Below are positions 24,147 to 31,470 of a stretch of DNA of 64,000 bases, piece by piece. The position numbers were made by a program, and so were the translations under genes. The stretch is from Megamonas hypermegale_A. GTDB taxonomy: Bacteria; Bacillota; Negativicutes; Selenomonadales; Selenomonadaceae. Where the stretch lies: assembly GCF_030371585.1 (NCBI RefSeq), contig NZ_JAUDCE010000004.1; one strand, written 5' to 3'. A model generated the notes under the pieces. That model did not search any database, was not told the DNA's origin, and saw only the letters and a program-made list of their open reading frames with translations. The stretch's first letter is position 1. Each line of letters begins with the position of its first letter.

Positions 24147-25148
24147 ATGGCTGTTACAATAAAAGACGTAGCTAAACTGGCGGGAGTTTCGCCGTCCACC
24201 GTGTCGCGAACGTGCAAAAATCATCCGTCCATCAGTCAGCAGACGAAAGAGCGGGTAAAAAAAGCGATGGAAGAACTCGGCTATATGCAAAATAATTTGC
24301 ATACGGTTGCAAATATCCGCAATATCGGCGTTGTTTTTCCGAAACTCAAGAACGATGCGTATGAAAATCCGTTTTATCTGGAAGCGCTGCGCGGTATCGG
24401 ACAGTACTGCAACAGAAAAAAATACACCATGCTGGTGATAACGGGCGAAAATGATGCCGAACTTATTGAAAGCATAAAATCATCGCAGGCGGACGGTTTT
24501 ATCTTTCTGTATTCGAATGTGGACGATACGATAATAAATTATATGTATGAAGAACAAAGGCTGTTCGTTCTAATCGGCAAAGCGACCAAAATGATTAACG
24601 ATACGATTTACGTGGATAATGACAATGTACAGGCGGCAAAGGAAGCGACGGAATATCTGATTTCTTTGGGGCATAAGAAAATAGCCTATATCGGCACGGA
24701 CAGTCACAGAGTTTTTTCCAGCGACAGAAAAGCGGGATATCTTCTGGCATTGAGCGAGCATAATCTGCCGTATCAAGAAAAATACTGTCTGGAGCTGTCG
24801 GCGGAAGTTGAACCGGAGTATGAAAATCTGAAAGAATTATTGACAAGCGCCGAAAGACCGACGGCAATTCTCGTATGCGATGACGTGCTGGCCGTTTCCA
24901 TTGAAAAGACAATTAGACAGTGCTGTTTATCCGTGCCGCAGGATTTATCCGTAATCAGTTTCAACAACTCGATTTTTGCGCGCATGATGAATTTGACTTC
25001 TATTGATATAAACTCGTATCAGCTCGGCATAGAAGCAGCAGCACAGCTCAGCAAGCATATTGAAAATCCTGCATTGTTCGCGACAAAAATAATTGTGCCG
25101 TATTTTCTGGTGGAAAGAGAAAGCTGCGCAAAGAAAATTGATTATTAA
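24147..25148 (+). CDS. LacI-family regulator of maltodextrin genes
   Basis: This is a LacI/GalR repressor of 333 residues. The N-terminal HTH (TIKDVAKLAGVSPSTVSR) is followed by a hinge and a periplasmic-binding-protein-like sensor domain to the end. It is divergent from the EEP-malQ operon, with paired GCAA-N4-TTGC sites in the 268-bp gap. Such regulators usually control neighbouring sugar genes, and maltose or maltodextrin is the probable inducer. The RBS is GAGGAGG. Confidence 0.88.
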   Translation: MAVTIKDVAKLAGVSPSTVSRTCKNHPSISQQTKERVKKAMEELGYMQNNLHTVANIRNIGVVFPKLKNDAYENPFYLEALRGIGQYCNRKKYTMLVITGENDAELIESIKSSQADGFIFLYSNVDDTIINYMYEEQRLFVLIGKATKMINDTIYVDNDNVQAAKEATEYLISLGHKKIAYIGTDSHRVFSSDRKAGYLLALSEHNLPYQEKYCLELSAEVEPEYENLKELLTSAERPTAILVCDDVLAVSIEKTIRQCCLSVPQDLSVISFNNSIFARMMNLTSIDINSYQLGIEAAAQLSKHIENPALFATKIIVPYFLVERESCAKKIDY

Positions 25149-25156
25149 ATTTTTAT

Positions 25157-25204
25157 TAAAAAGAGATTTGGACGGTTTTAGGCTGGACAAAACCTCTTTT
25201 TTTT
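25157..25204 (+). terminator. Terminator of the LacI gene
   Basis: AAAAAGAG and CTCTTTTTTTT pair, with an inner GTTTTAG...AAAAC stem, followed by a T tract. A TATAAT at 25209-25214 just beyond may belong to the next gene's promoter. Confidence 0.7.
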
Positions 25205-25276
25205 GTGCTATAATATTAAAATGGTTAAAGAAAGTAACAGCTTAAAGCGATTTTTATCATTAATGGGGGCGAAGAA

Positions 25277-26287
25277 TTGAGTCAGGAAGAAGAAAAGCAG
25301 CATTCAACTGAGCAGGATAATGCCGAAACGGCTAAACAGGCAAAAACAGTTGAAAAAGTGCAGAATAATTCTTATACGGTCAGAATTATTCCTGATAAGA
25401 CAGACGATATAAAATTATTTACAGTAACAAAGAGCATGGTTAAATACCTACTGGCTTCAGTTGTGATTTTGCTGGTGCTGGTGGTCGGTTCACTCGGTTT
25501 TGCCGGTTATGCGTATATAAACAACCAGAGCGACAAGGAGCATATCCGTCAGCTGCAGGAAGCCAATACCATTCAGCAGCAGCAGCTGTCGGAACTGGAT
25601 AAAAAGGCAAATTCCCTGCAGGAGGATATGGACCAGCTCATCAATCTGGAAAATGAATTGAAACAGCTTTCCGGTATTGAAATCAATGATGATAATACGG
25701 CAGATGAAAATGTGAATACGCAGCAGAACGGACAGGGCGGACCGTATCCGCAGCCGCCGACAATAGCCGATGTGCGTGCTACTTTGAATAATATTGAAAG
25801 TAAGATGTCCGGTCAGCGCAATAATATGCAGCAGCTGAAACTGGAATTGCAGAAGGCAATCGTCATGAAGCGTCAGCAGATAGCCATTTCCAATCAGACA
25901 ATTTCCGTGACGCCGTCCATTTGGCCGTCGCAGGGCGTGGTAAGCTCTCCGTACGGACTTCGTTGGGGCGGCAGTGATTTTCATCCGGGCATCGACATAG
26001 CTAATGATATGGGTACGCCGATAAGAGCTACGGCTGACGGCACAGTAAGCGTGGCAGGCTGGAATTCCGGCGGTTACGGCAACATGGTTGATATCGACCA
26101 CGGCAACGGCGTAATGACGCGCTACGGCCATGCTTCATACGTCGTAGTGACGGCAGGTCAGCATGTAAAACGTGGTCAGATTATTGCCTACATGGGCAGT
26201 ACAGGTTTTTCCACCGGTCCGCATGTGCATTATGAAGTGCGCATAAATGGACAGGCGGTTGACCCTTCGGGATATCTGTTTAATTAA
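25277..26287 (+). CDS. M23 family metallopeptidase, membrane-anchored
   Basis: This 336-residue protein has a hydrophilic N-terminus, one membrane span (about 58-80), a Gln-rich coiled coil (about 90-140 and 175-205) and a C-terminal M23/LytM domain (about 230-336). The zinc motifs HPGIDIAND and GPHVHYEV are intact, so it should cleave peptidoglycan cross-bridges rather than only regulate amidases. It starts at a TTG behind GGGGGCG. The protein is oriented with the peptidase outside the membrane. It is monocistronic, with a clear terminator after it. Confidence 0.88.
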   Translation: MSQEEEKQHSTEQDNAETAKQAKTVEKVQNNSYTVRIIPDKTDDIKLFTVTKSMVKYLLASVVILLVLVVGSLGFAGYAYINNQSDKEHIRQLQEANTIQQQQLSELDKKANSLQEDMDQLINLENELKQLSGIEINDDNTADENVNTQQNGQGGPYPQPPTIADVRATLNNIESKMSGQRNNMQQLKLELQKAIVMKRQQIAISNQTISVTPSIWPSQGVVSSPYGLRWGGSDFHPGIDIANDMGTPIRATADGTVSVAGWNSGGYGNMVDIDHGNGVMTRYGHASYVVVTAGQHVKRGQIIAYMGSTGFSTGPHVHYEVRINGQAVDPSGYLFN

Positions 26288-26289
26288 AG

Positions 26290-26328
26290 AAAACCTGCAG
26301 GTTTAGCAATAAACTTGCAGGTTTTTTA
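26290..26328 (+). terminator. Terminator of the M23 peptidase gene
   Basis: AAAACCTGCAGGTTT and AAACTTGCAGGTTTT pair (one G-U), followed by TT. Loop of 8 bases. Confidence 0.88.
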
Positions 26329-26430
26329 TGATTAAAATACATTATAAAATTTAAGTAGTTTATAAATAAAAATTATTTTTTTCGCTAAACTAATGTAAAG
26401 TTGTTAATTTTTATGATATAATATAAAAAA

Positions 26431-26972
26431 TTTCTATTTATCGGTTTCTTTATTTTTAAAGAAATCGAATTAAAGAAAGTGCCGTTCGGCACAATATAGA
26501 ATAAAGAGAATTAATTTCTTAATTTATACTTATATTGCGCCGGGCAATTTTTCTTTGCTGGCACAAAGAAAAGTTGCCGAAAAAGAAAATGCCTTGGTTC
26601 GTAGCTCATAAGAGATTTTCACTTTAAAAATAAAATTTATTAGATGTAACGTTCAAAAACTCGCTCGCGCTCAAACATTTGAACTAAAGACACATCTAAT
26701 AAATTTTATTTTTAATAGCTGAAGCTACCGTGAAAATACTCTAACATGGATGAAAGTTTTGGCATGAATAGCAAAACATCGTGTTAACAGCTCAATTAAG
26801 TTTCTGCTGGAACTGGAAGGCTCGAGCCAAATTCCAAACGTTTCGAGCCGTTGTACTGTCTGTTTTTAGAGAAGAGCTGTGAAGGCTTGCCCAGTGCAGC
26901 GATAGCGAAACGTTAAAAGAGCTTTTCTTTTTGGTTCGTTTTTCTTTTGCCTTCCAAAAGAAAAATGAACAA
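26431..26972 (-). repeat. RPT-L copy C (reverse orientation)
   Basis: The complete element starts TTTCTATTTATCG and ends AAAAATGAAC. The variable stem is 26624-26647 with 26692-26715, a perfect 24-bp pairing with a third arm sequence. The inner stem is GTTCAAA/TTTGAAC. It ends 26 bases before the TTG of the ilvA gene, so its far end occupies the promoter region. Confidence 0.9.
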
Positions 26973-26998
26973 TAATAAGGAATTAGGAGATGTTATTA

Positions 26999-28252
26999 TT
27001 GGCTAATGAACAAAAAAATAAAGTACTTTCTCCACAGGAGATTGTGGAAAAAACAACAATAGCCGATGTATATCGCGCTGTTAAAAATTTAGACGGAGTT
27101 ATACGAAAAACGAAACTCATTCATAGCGATTATTTTTCCGAACTGTCGCATAATGATGTATATATAAAACCGGAAAATCTGCAAAAAACAGGTTCTTTTA
27201 AATTGCGCGGCGCTTATAACTGCATAAGCCAGCTTACGGATGAACAAAAAGCACACGGCGTTATTGCAGCTTCGGCGGGCAATCATGCGCAGGGTGTGGC
27301 GTATGCGGCGCAGAAACTCGGTGTAAAAGCCGTCATCACCATGCCGGCGACAACGCCGCTTTTGAAAGTAGAAGCAACGCGCGCTTACGGTGCGGAAGTG
27401 GTACTGTCCGGCGATGATTTCGATGCGGCTGCTGCTAAAGCGGTGGAATTGCAGAAACAATACAATTATACGTTTATTCATCCGTTCAACGACATTGAAG
27501 TAATCCTTGGTCAGGGAACGACAGCGCTGGAAATTATTGATGATTTGAAAGATGTTGATGCAATTTTGGTGCCTGTCGGCGGCGGCGGATTTGTCAGCGG
27601 TGTGGCTGTAGCGACGAAGATGGTCAATCCGCATGTGAAAGTAATCGGTGTCGAACCGTGCGGCGCAGCCTGCGTGAAGGAGTCTCTGCAGGAAAATAAA
27701 ATCATCACACTGCCGAGCGTGGACACGGTGGCGGAAGGTACGGCCGTAAAGACACCGGGTGATGTTACATTTGAATTTATAAAAAAATATGTAGATGATG
27801 TGATTACCGTATCTGAATTTGAAATTATGTCGGCATTATTATCCTTGATTGAAAAACATAAGCTTATTGCCGAAGGAGCAGGGGTACTTTCATTGGCGGC
27901 AAGCCGCAAACTGCCGTTTAAAGGTAAGAAAGTGGCGGCTATCGTCAGCGGCGGTAATATCGATATTTCCACGATTTCCGCTCTTATCGACAAAGCGCTT
28001 ATCGCCCGCGGCCGTGTATTCTGCTTCAGCGTGCAGTTGCCGGATAAACCGGGTCAGCTTCTGGCAATATCGCAGATTTTGGCTGACCTTAACGCCAATG
28101 TAATCAAACTTGACCACAATCAGGCGAAGGTAACGGATAGCTTTAAAAAGGTTGTACTGGAAGTTACGGTGGAAACGAACGGTATCGACCATATCAATCA
28201 GATTACGCAGGCACTGCATAAAAACGGTTTTAAAGTGAAAAAGATATATTGA
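26999..28252 (+). CDS. ilvA: Threonine ammonia-lyase with ACT domain
   Basis: This fold-type II pyridoxal phosphate enzyme has about 418 residues. The Schiff-base lysine lies in KTGSFKLRGA (about residue 68), the cofactor loop is VGGGGFVSG, and a C-terminal ACT-like regulatory domain starts near residue 340. It deaminates threonine to 2-oxobutyrate for isoleucine synthesis or catabolism. The upstream ATG at 26990 touches the AGGAG (26985-26989); the in-frame TTG at 26999 has a 9-base spacer and is preferred. The gene is bracketed by RPT-L copies C and D in opposite orientations. Confidence 0.88.
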   Translation: MANEQKNKVLSPQEIVEKTTIADVYRAVKNLDGVIRKTKLIHSDYFSELSHNDVYIKPENLQKTGSFKLRGAYNCISQLTDEQKAHGVIAASAGNHAQGVAYAAQKLGVKAVITMPATTPLLKVEATRAYGAEVVLSGDDFDAAAAKAVELQKQYNYTFIHPFNDIEVILGQGTTALEIIDDLKDVDAILVPVGGGGFVSGVAVATKMVNPHVKVIGVEPCGAACVKESLQENKIITLPSVDTVAEGTAVKTPGDVTFEFIKKYVDDVITVSEFEIMSALLSLIEKHKLIAEGAGVLSLAASRKLPFKGKKVAAIVSGGNIDISTISALIDKALIARGRVFCFSVQLPDKPGQLLAISQILADLNANVIKLDHNQAKVTDSFKKVVLEVTVETNGIDHINQITQALHKNGFKVKKIY

Positions 28253-28267
28253 TTAGATAGATTAATA

Positions 28268-28304
28268 AAAAAGGAACTGACAAGAAAGTCAGTTCCTTTT
28301 TTTC
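28268..28304 (+). terminator. Terminator of ilvA
   Basis: AAAAAGGAACTGAC and GTCAGTTCCTTTTT pair around AAGAAA, with a T tract. Confidence 0.88.
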
Positions 28305-28310
28305 GACAAG

Positions 28311-28855
28311 TTTCTATTTATAGTTCATTTTTCTTTGAAGTTCAAAGAAAAACGAACCAAAAAGAAAACCTTTTAACGTTTCGCTACCGCTGCACTGGGC
28401 AAGCCTTCGTAGCTTTCGTAGATTACAGACGATACAACTGGCTCGAAACATTTGGAATTTGGCTCGTGCCTTTTGTTTCCAGCAGAAACTAAAATCTGAA
28501 TTGTTGACACTATAATTCGCTATTCATGTTAAATTTTTGTCTGCGTTGAAGATTTTCACGGTAGCTTCAGCTATTAAGAAAACTATTTTTTATTTCTGTT
28601 TTTAGTTCAAATGTTTGAGCGTAAGCGAGTTTTTGAACGTTAGAAATAAAAAATAGTTTTCTTAAAGTGAAAATCTTTTAGCGGTGCACGAATTAAGGCA
28701 CTTTCTTTTTCAGCAACTTTTCTTTGTGCCAGCAAAGAAAAATTGCTCGGCGCAATATGAAGATAAATTAAATCTCTTTATCTTATATTGTGCCGCACCA
28801 GCACTTTCGTTATTTCGATTTCTTTAACAAGCAAAGAAATCGATAAATAGAAATT
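28311..28855 (+). repeat. RPT-L copy D (full length)
   Basis: Bounded by TTTCTATTTA on the left and TAAATAGAAA on the right (inverted 10-mers). The variable stem 28574-28597 with 28642-28665 pairs perfectly over 24 bp. The first hairpin uses CTTTG/CAAAG where other copies use CTTTT/AAAAG. It fills the gap between the convergent ilvA and PHP genes. Confidence 0.92.
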
Positions 28856-28857
28856 TA

Positions 28858-29709
28858 TTAACCTAATTGCGTAATAGTTGCTTTGCGCTCATTAAATTGC
28901 AGGCAGGTTGTATAACCGAATGATTTGGCATAAGCGATTGCCTCATCTATATAATTGCCGCAATGCTGCGGTTCATGCGCATCGGACGAGGTGATTATCG
29001 GCAGATTGTAATCATGCGCGATTTTCATAAAATCGGGATACGGTGATATTTCCTGTATCGGATAGCGGTAGTATGTACCGGTGTTGACATCCACAGCCAT
29101 ATGAGCTTTTTGCAGGGCTTTTGCCACGCGGATTAAATAAGGCGTTACATCAAAATCAGGCAGATTTTTAAACAGGCGGATATTGAACGGGTGCCCTAAA
29201 ATATCGTAAATCTGGGAATGGCAGAGTTTTTCCACTTCCTGTGTATACCATTCGTATATTTCTTTCAAATCGTGATTGTTCCATTCATCTTTAATCTGCG
29301 AAGAGTCATATGCCCAGCCGTGCAGAAAATGAACGGAGCCGATGATATAATCAAATTTGTAAGGAGCTAAAATCTCGCGCACTTTGTCCTGGTTCTGGAA
29401 ATTGCAGACTTCAATGCCGATTTTCACTTTGTAGCCGAGTGCGCGCAGTTTTTGGATAAAGTTGAAATAATCGTCTAAGGTGTATTTGAATTTGTTTTTT
29501 TTCAGCCATTGCTGCTGAAATGTGCCGACGAATGAATTGTCCAGGATTAAATCCTGATAATACAGCTCTTTGAATTCAGGGAAGGTATGGCTGTGTTCGG
29601 AGATGCCAATTTCATCGAGTCGGTGTGCTTTGGCACTGTCGAAAAAACCTTTAACCCATTGTTCGTCATAGGAGCCGTATTCAAAGTGCATATGGTAATC
29701 TAATTTCAT
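28858..29709 (-). CDS. PHP-domain phosphatase, histidinol-phosphatase-like
   Basis: This 283-residue PHP superfamily protein has the metal motifs DYHMHFEYG, GISEHSHTF, GSVHFLHG, LGHPFNIRLF and SSDAHEP, as in HisJ/HisK histidinol phosphatases. It could make histidinol, but the family also dephosphorylates other small metabolites and no his gene is nearby. It is 24 bases downstream of a HAD phosphatase on the same strand, so the pair is probably co-transcribed. The 3' end abuts RPT-L copy D. Confidence 0.75.
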   Translation of the reverse strand: MKLDYHMHFEYGSYDEQWVKGFFDSAKAHRLDEIGISEHSHTFPEFKELYYQDLILDNSFVGTFQQQWLKKNKFKYTLDDYFNFIQKLRALGYKVKIGIEVCNFQNQDKVREILAPYKFDYIIGSVHFLHGWAYDSSQIKDEWNNHDLKEIYEWYTQEVEKLCHSQIYDILGHPFNIRLFKNLPDFDVTPYLIRVAKALQKAHMAVDVNTGTYYRYPIQEISPYPDFMKIAHDYNLPIITSSDAHEPQHCGNYIDEAIAYAKSFGYTTCLQFNERKATITQLG

Positions 29710-29733
29710 ATTGGCATCTTCTTTCTTGTAAAT

Positions 29734-30531
29734 TTATTTTTGTTCTGCCAACAGTTGGCGGATAGTGCGCATTACGCCGTTTTCGTAGTTTGGCGGCGCT
29801 ATGAAGCGGGCGACTTTTTTCAGTTCAGGGATGGCGTTTTCCATAGCGTAGCTGTAGTATACGGATTGCAGCATTTCGTAATCGTTCAGGTAATCGCCGA
29901 ATGCCACGCATTCTTCCGGTTTAATGTTTAATTTTTCCTGCAGTTTTCTGATGGCGAGACCTTTGTTGGCGCCGACAGGCATGATATCCACCCATATTTC
30001 ACTGCTTAAGACGACCTGCACTTTTCCGTTGAGCGGTTGCAGTTTATTATAAATATTCTCGCGGGCATGATGATTGAGTGCATCACAAAGGGAAAATTTG
30101 ATGATGTCGTCATCTATCTGGGAGAAATCTTCTATAACAGTATAATGGGTGAAATAAAGATTTAGCTCTGCCAGAAAGGCAGGGTGCTGCGATACGACGT
30201 AGGAACTTTTTTTACCGCTGACGACAACGAAGATGTCAGGCAGCTTTAGTGCCTGTTCCAGTACGAGCGACACATTATCCGGCGAAAGCGTATAAGAGAA
30301 CAGTTCCTTGTCATGCTGGCAGACGTAAGTGCCGTTTTCGGAGATGAACAGTAAATCGTCTTTGTACTTGGGAAAATGGTAGGCAAGTGCCTGGTACTGG
30401 CGGCCGCTGGCAGGTGAAAACATGATGTTTCTGTCTTTCAGCATCTGCATGACTTCATCAAAATCCTCCGGCAGTTTGTTATTGTCAACGAGCAGTGTTC
30501 CGTCCATGTCGGAAATAATCCATTTAATCAT
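29734..30531 (-). CDS. Cof-type HAD-superfamily phosphatase
   Basis: This 265-residue HAD hydrolase has motif I DMDGTLLVDNN near the N-terminus, a C2B-type cap in the middle and motif IV in VAFGDYLNDYEMLQ. Cof-type proteins dephosphorylate sugar phosphates, flavin or pyridoxal phosphate; specificity cannot be told. It is the promoter-proximal gene of a two-gene unit with the PHP phosphatase. A shortened RPT-S copy lies just upstream. Confidence 0.85.
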   Translation of the reverse strand: MIKWIISDMDGTLLVDNNKLPEDFDEVMQMLKDRNIMFSPASGRQYQALAYHFPKYKDDLLFISENGTYVCQHDKELFSYTLSPDNVSLVLEQALKLPDIFVVVSGKKSSYVVSQHPAFLAELNLYFTHYTVIEDFSQIDDDIIKFSLCDALNHHARENIYNKLQPLNGKVQVVLSSEIWVDIMPVGANKGLAIRKLQEKLNIKPEECVAFGDYLNDYEMLQSVYYSYAMENAIPELKKVARFIAPPNYENGVMRTIRQLLAEQK

Positions 30532-30558
30532 AAAAAACTCCTTTGTAGTTAGTAACCC

Positions 30559-30628
30559 GTTGTGTTAGTAAAACGTCGAGATGTTAATATAAATTATTAT
30601 ACTGCTTTGGAAAATCAACTAGCACAAT
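30559..30628 (+). repeat. RPT-S copy 3 (internally deleted)
   Basis: GTTGTGTTAGTAAAA...CTAGCACAA termini are kept, but about 50 bp of the centre is missing. It retains AATTATTATACTGCTTTG. It lies between the HAD gene and the tRNA terminator. Confidence 0.8.
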
Positions 30629-30704
30629 AGGTATAATTTTGATTACAAAAAAAGTTTACCATAAAAATATTTTTAGTGAAAGGCGGATATTTAGCCGGAT
30701 AAAA

Positions 30705-30742
30705 TAAAAAAGGAGGAAAGAACGTGTCTTTCCTCCTTTTTA
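30705..30742. terminator. Terminator of the tRNA operon
   Basis: AAAAAGGAGGAAAGA and TCTTTCCTCCTTTTT pair around ACGTG. It lies 50 bases past the last tRNA on the minus strand. Confidence 0.88.
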
Positions 30743-30791
30743 CGGGCATAAAAAAACTACCCAATAGAGAGAGGGTAGGTACTTATTTATA

Positions 30792-30867
30792 TGGTGGGCG
30801 GTAACAGGATCGAACTGCTGACATCCTGCTTGTAAGGCAGGCGCTCTCCCAGCTGAGCTAACCGCCC
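30792..30867 (-). tRNA. tRNA-Val (anticodon TAC)
   Basis: This 76-nt cloverleaf has acceptor GGGCGGT with encoded CCA. The anticodon stem CTGCC/GGCAG surrounds loop TTACAAG-type bases giving UAC. Last gene of the six-tRNA operon and identical to the copy at 31071-31146. Confidence 0.95.
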
Positions 30868-30904
30868 ATATTATAAAACTCCTTTTGTGAGGAGAATAAT
30901 TAAA

Positions 30905-30980
30905 TGGTGCCTCAGAGCGGAATCGAACCACTGACACGGGGATTTTCAGTCCCCTGCTCTACCGACTGAGCTACCGAGGC
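30905..30980 (-). tRNA. tRNA-Phe (anticodon GAA)
   Basis: This 76-nt cloverleaf starts GCCTCGGTAGCTCAG and has anticodon loop CTGAAAA, encoded CCA and T-loop GGTTCGATTCC. Confidence 0.95.
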
Positions 30981-30989
30981 AAATAAAAA

Positions 30990-31066
30990 TGGCGACCCGA
31001 AGGGGACTTGAACCCCTGACCTCCGCCGTGACAGGGCGGCATTCTAACCAACTAAACTACCGGGCC
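30990..31066 (-). tRNA. tRNA-Asp (anticodon GTC)
   Basis: This 77-nt cloverleaf starts GGCCCGGTAGTTTAG and has anticodon loop CTGTCAC, discriminator G and encoded CCA. Confidence 0.95.
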
Positions 31067-31070
31067 GTGG

Positions 31071-31146
31071 TGGTGGGCGGTAACAGGATCGAACTGCTGA
31101 CATCCTGCTTGTAAGGCAGGCGCTCTCCCAGCTGAGCTAACCGCCC
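31071..31146 (-). tRNA. tRNA-Val (anticodon TAC), second copy
   Basis: Same 76-nt sequence as the gene at 30792-30867, only four bases from tRNA-Asp. A duplication within the operon. Confidence 0.95.
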
Positions 31147-31181
31147 ATTTTATATAACCTCTTATCGAAGTGTTTATAAAA

Positions 31182-31256
31182 TGGTGACGCGTATGGGATT
31201 CGAACCCATGAAGCCGCCGTGAAAGGGCGGTGTCTTAACCACTTGACCAACGCGCC
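31182..31256 (-). tRNA. tRNA-Glu (anticodon TTC)
   Basis: This 75-nt cloverleaf starts GGCGCGTTGGTCAAG and has anticodon loop CTTTCAC and encoded CCA. Confidence 0.95.
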
Positions 31257-31269
31257 ATATTTTATTAGA

Positions 31270-31345
31270 TGGTGGCTCACCCGAGATTCGAACTCGGGAC
31301 ACCCTGATTAAAAGTCAGGTGCTCTGCCAACTGAGCTAGTGAACC
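31270..31345 (-). tRNA. tRNA-Lys (anticodon TTT)
   Basis: This 76-nt cloverleaf starts GGTTCACTAGCTCAG and has anticodon loop CTTTTAA and encoded CCA. First gene of the operon. Confidence 0.95.
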
Positions 31346-31377
31346 ACTTGCTACGCTGTCGCTTGACAACGTAGATT

Positions 31378-31406
31378 ATTATATAGAAGATTGGCGGAAA
31401 TGTCAA
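31378..31406 (-). promoter_or_regulatory. Consensus promoter of the tRNA operon
   Basis: On the minus strand: TTGACA (31406-31401), exactly 17 bp, TATAAT (31383-31378). It lies about 30 bp upstream of tRNA-Lys. This is a perfect sigma-A promoter, as expected for stable RNA. Confidence 0.92.
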
Positions 31407-31470
31407 CACCTTTTTCGAAAAAAATTTGAACTTTTTTCGAAAAACTTTTATTTGAGGGAGAAAAGCCTTG

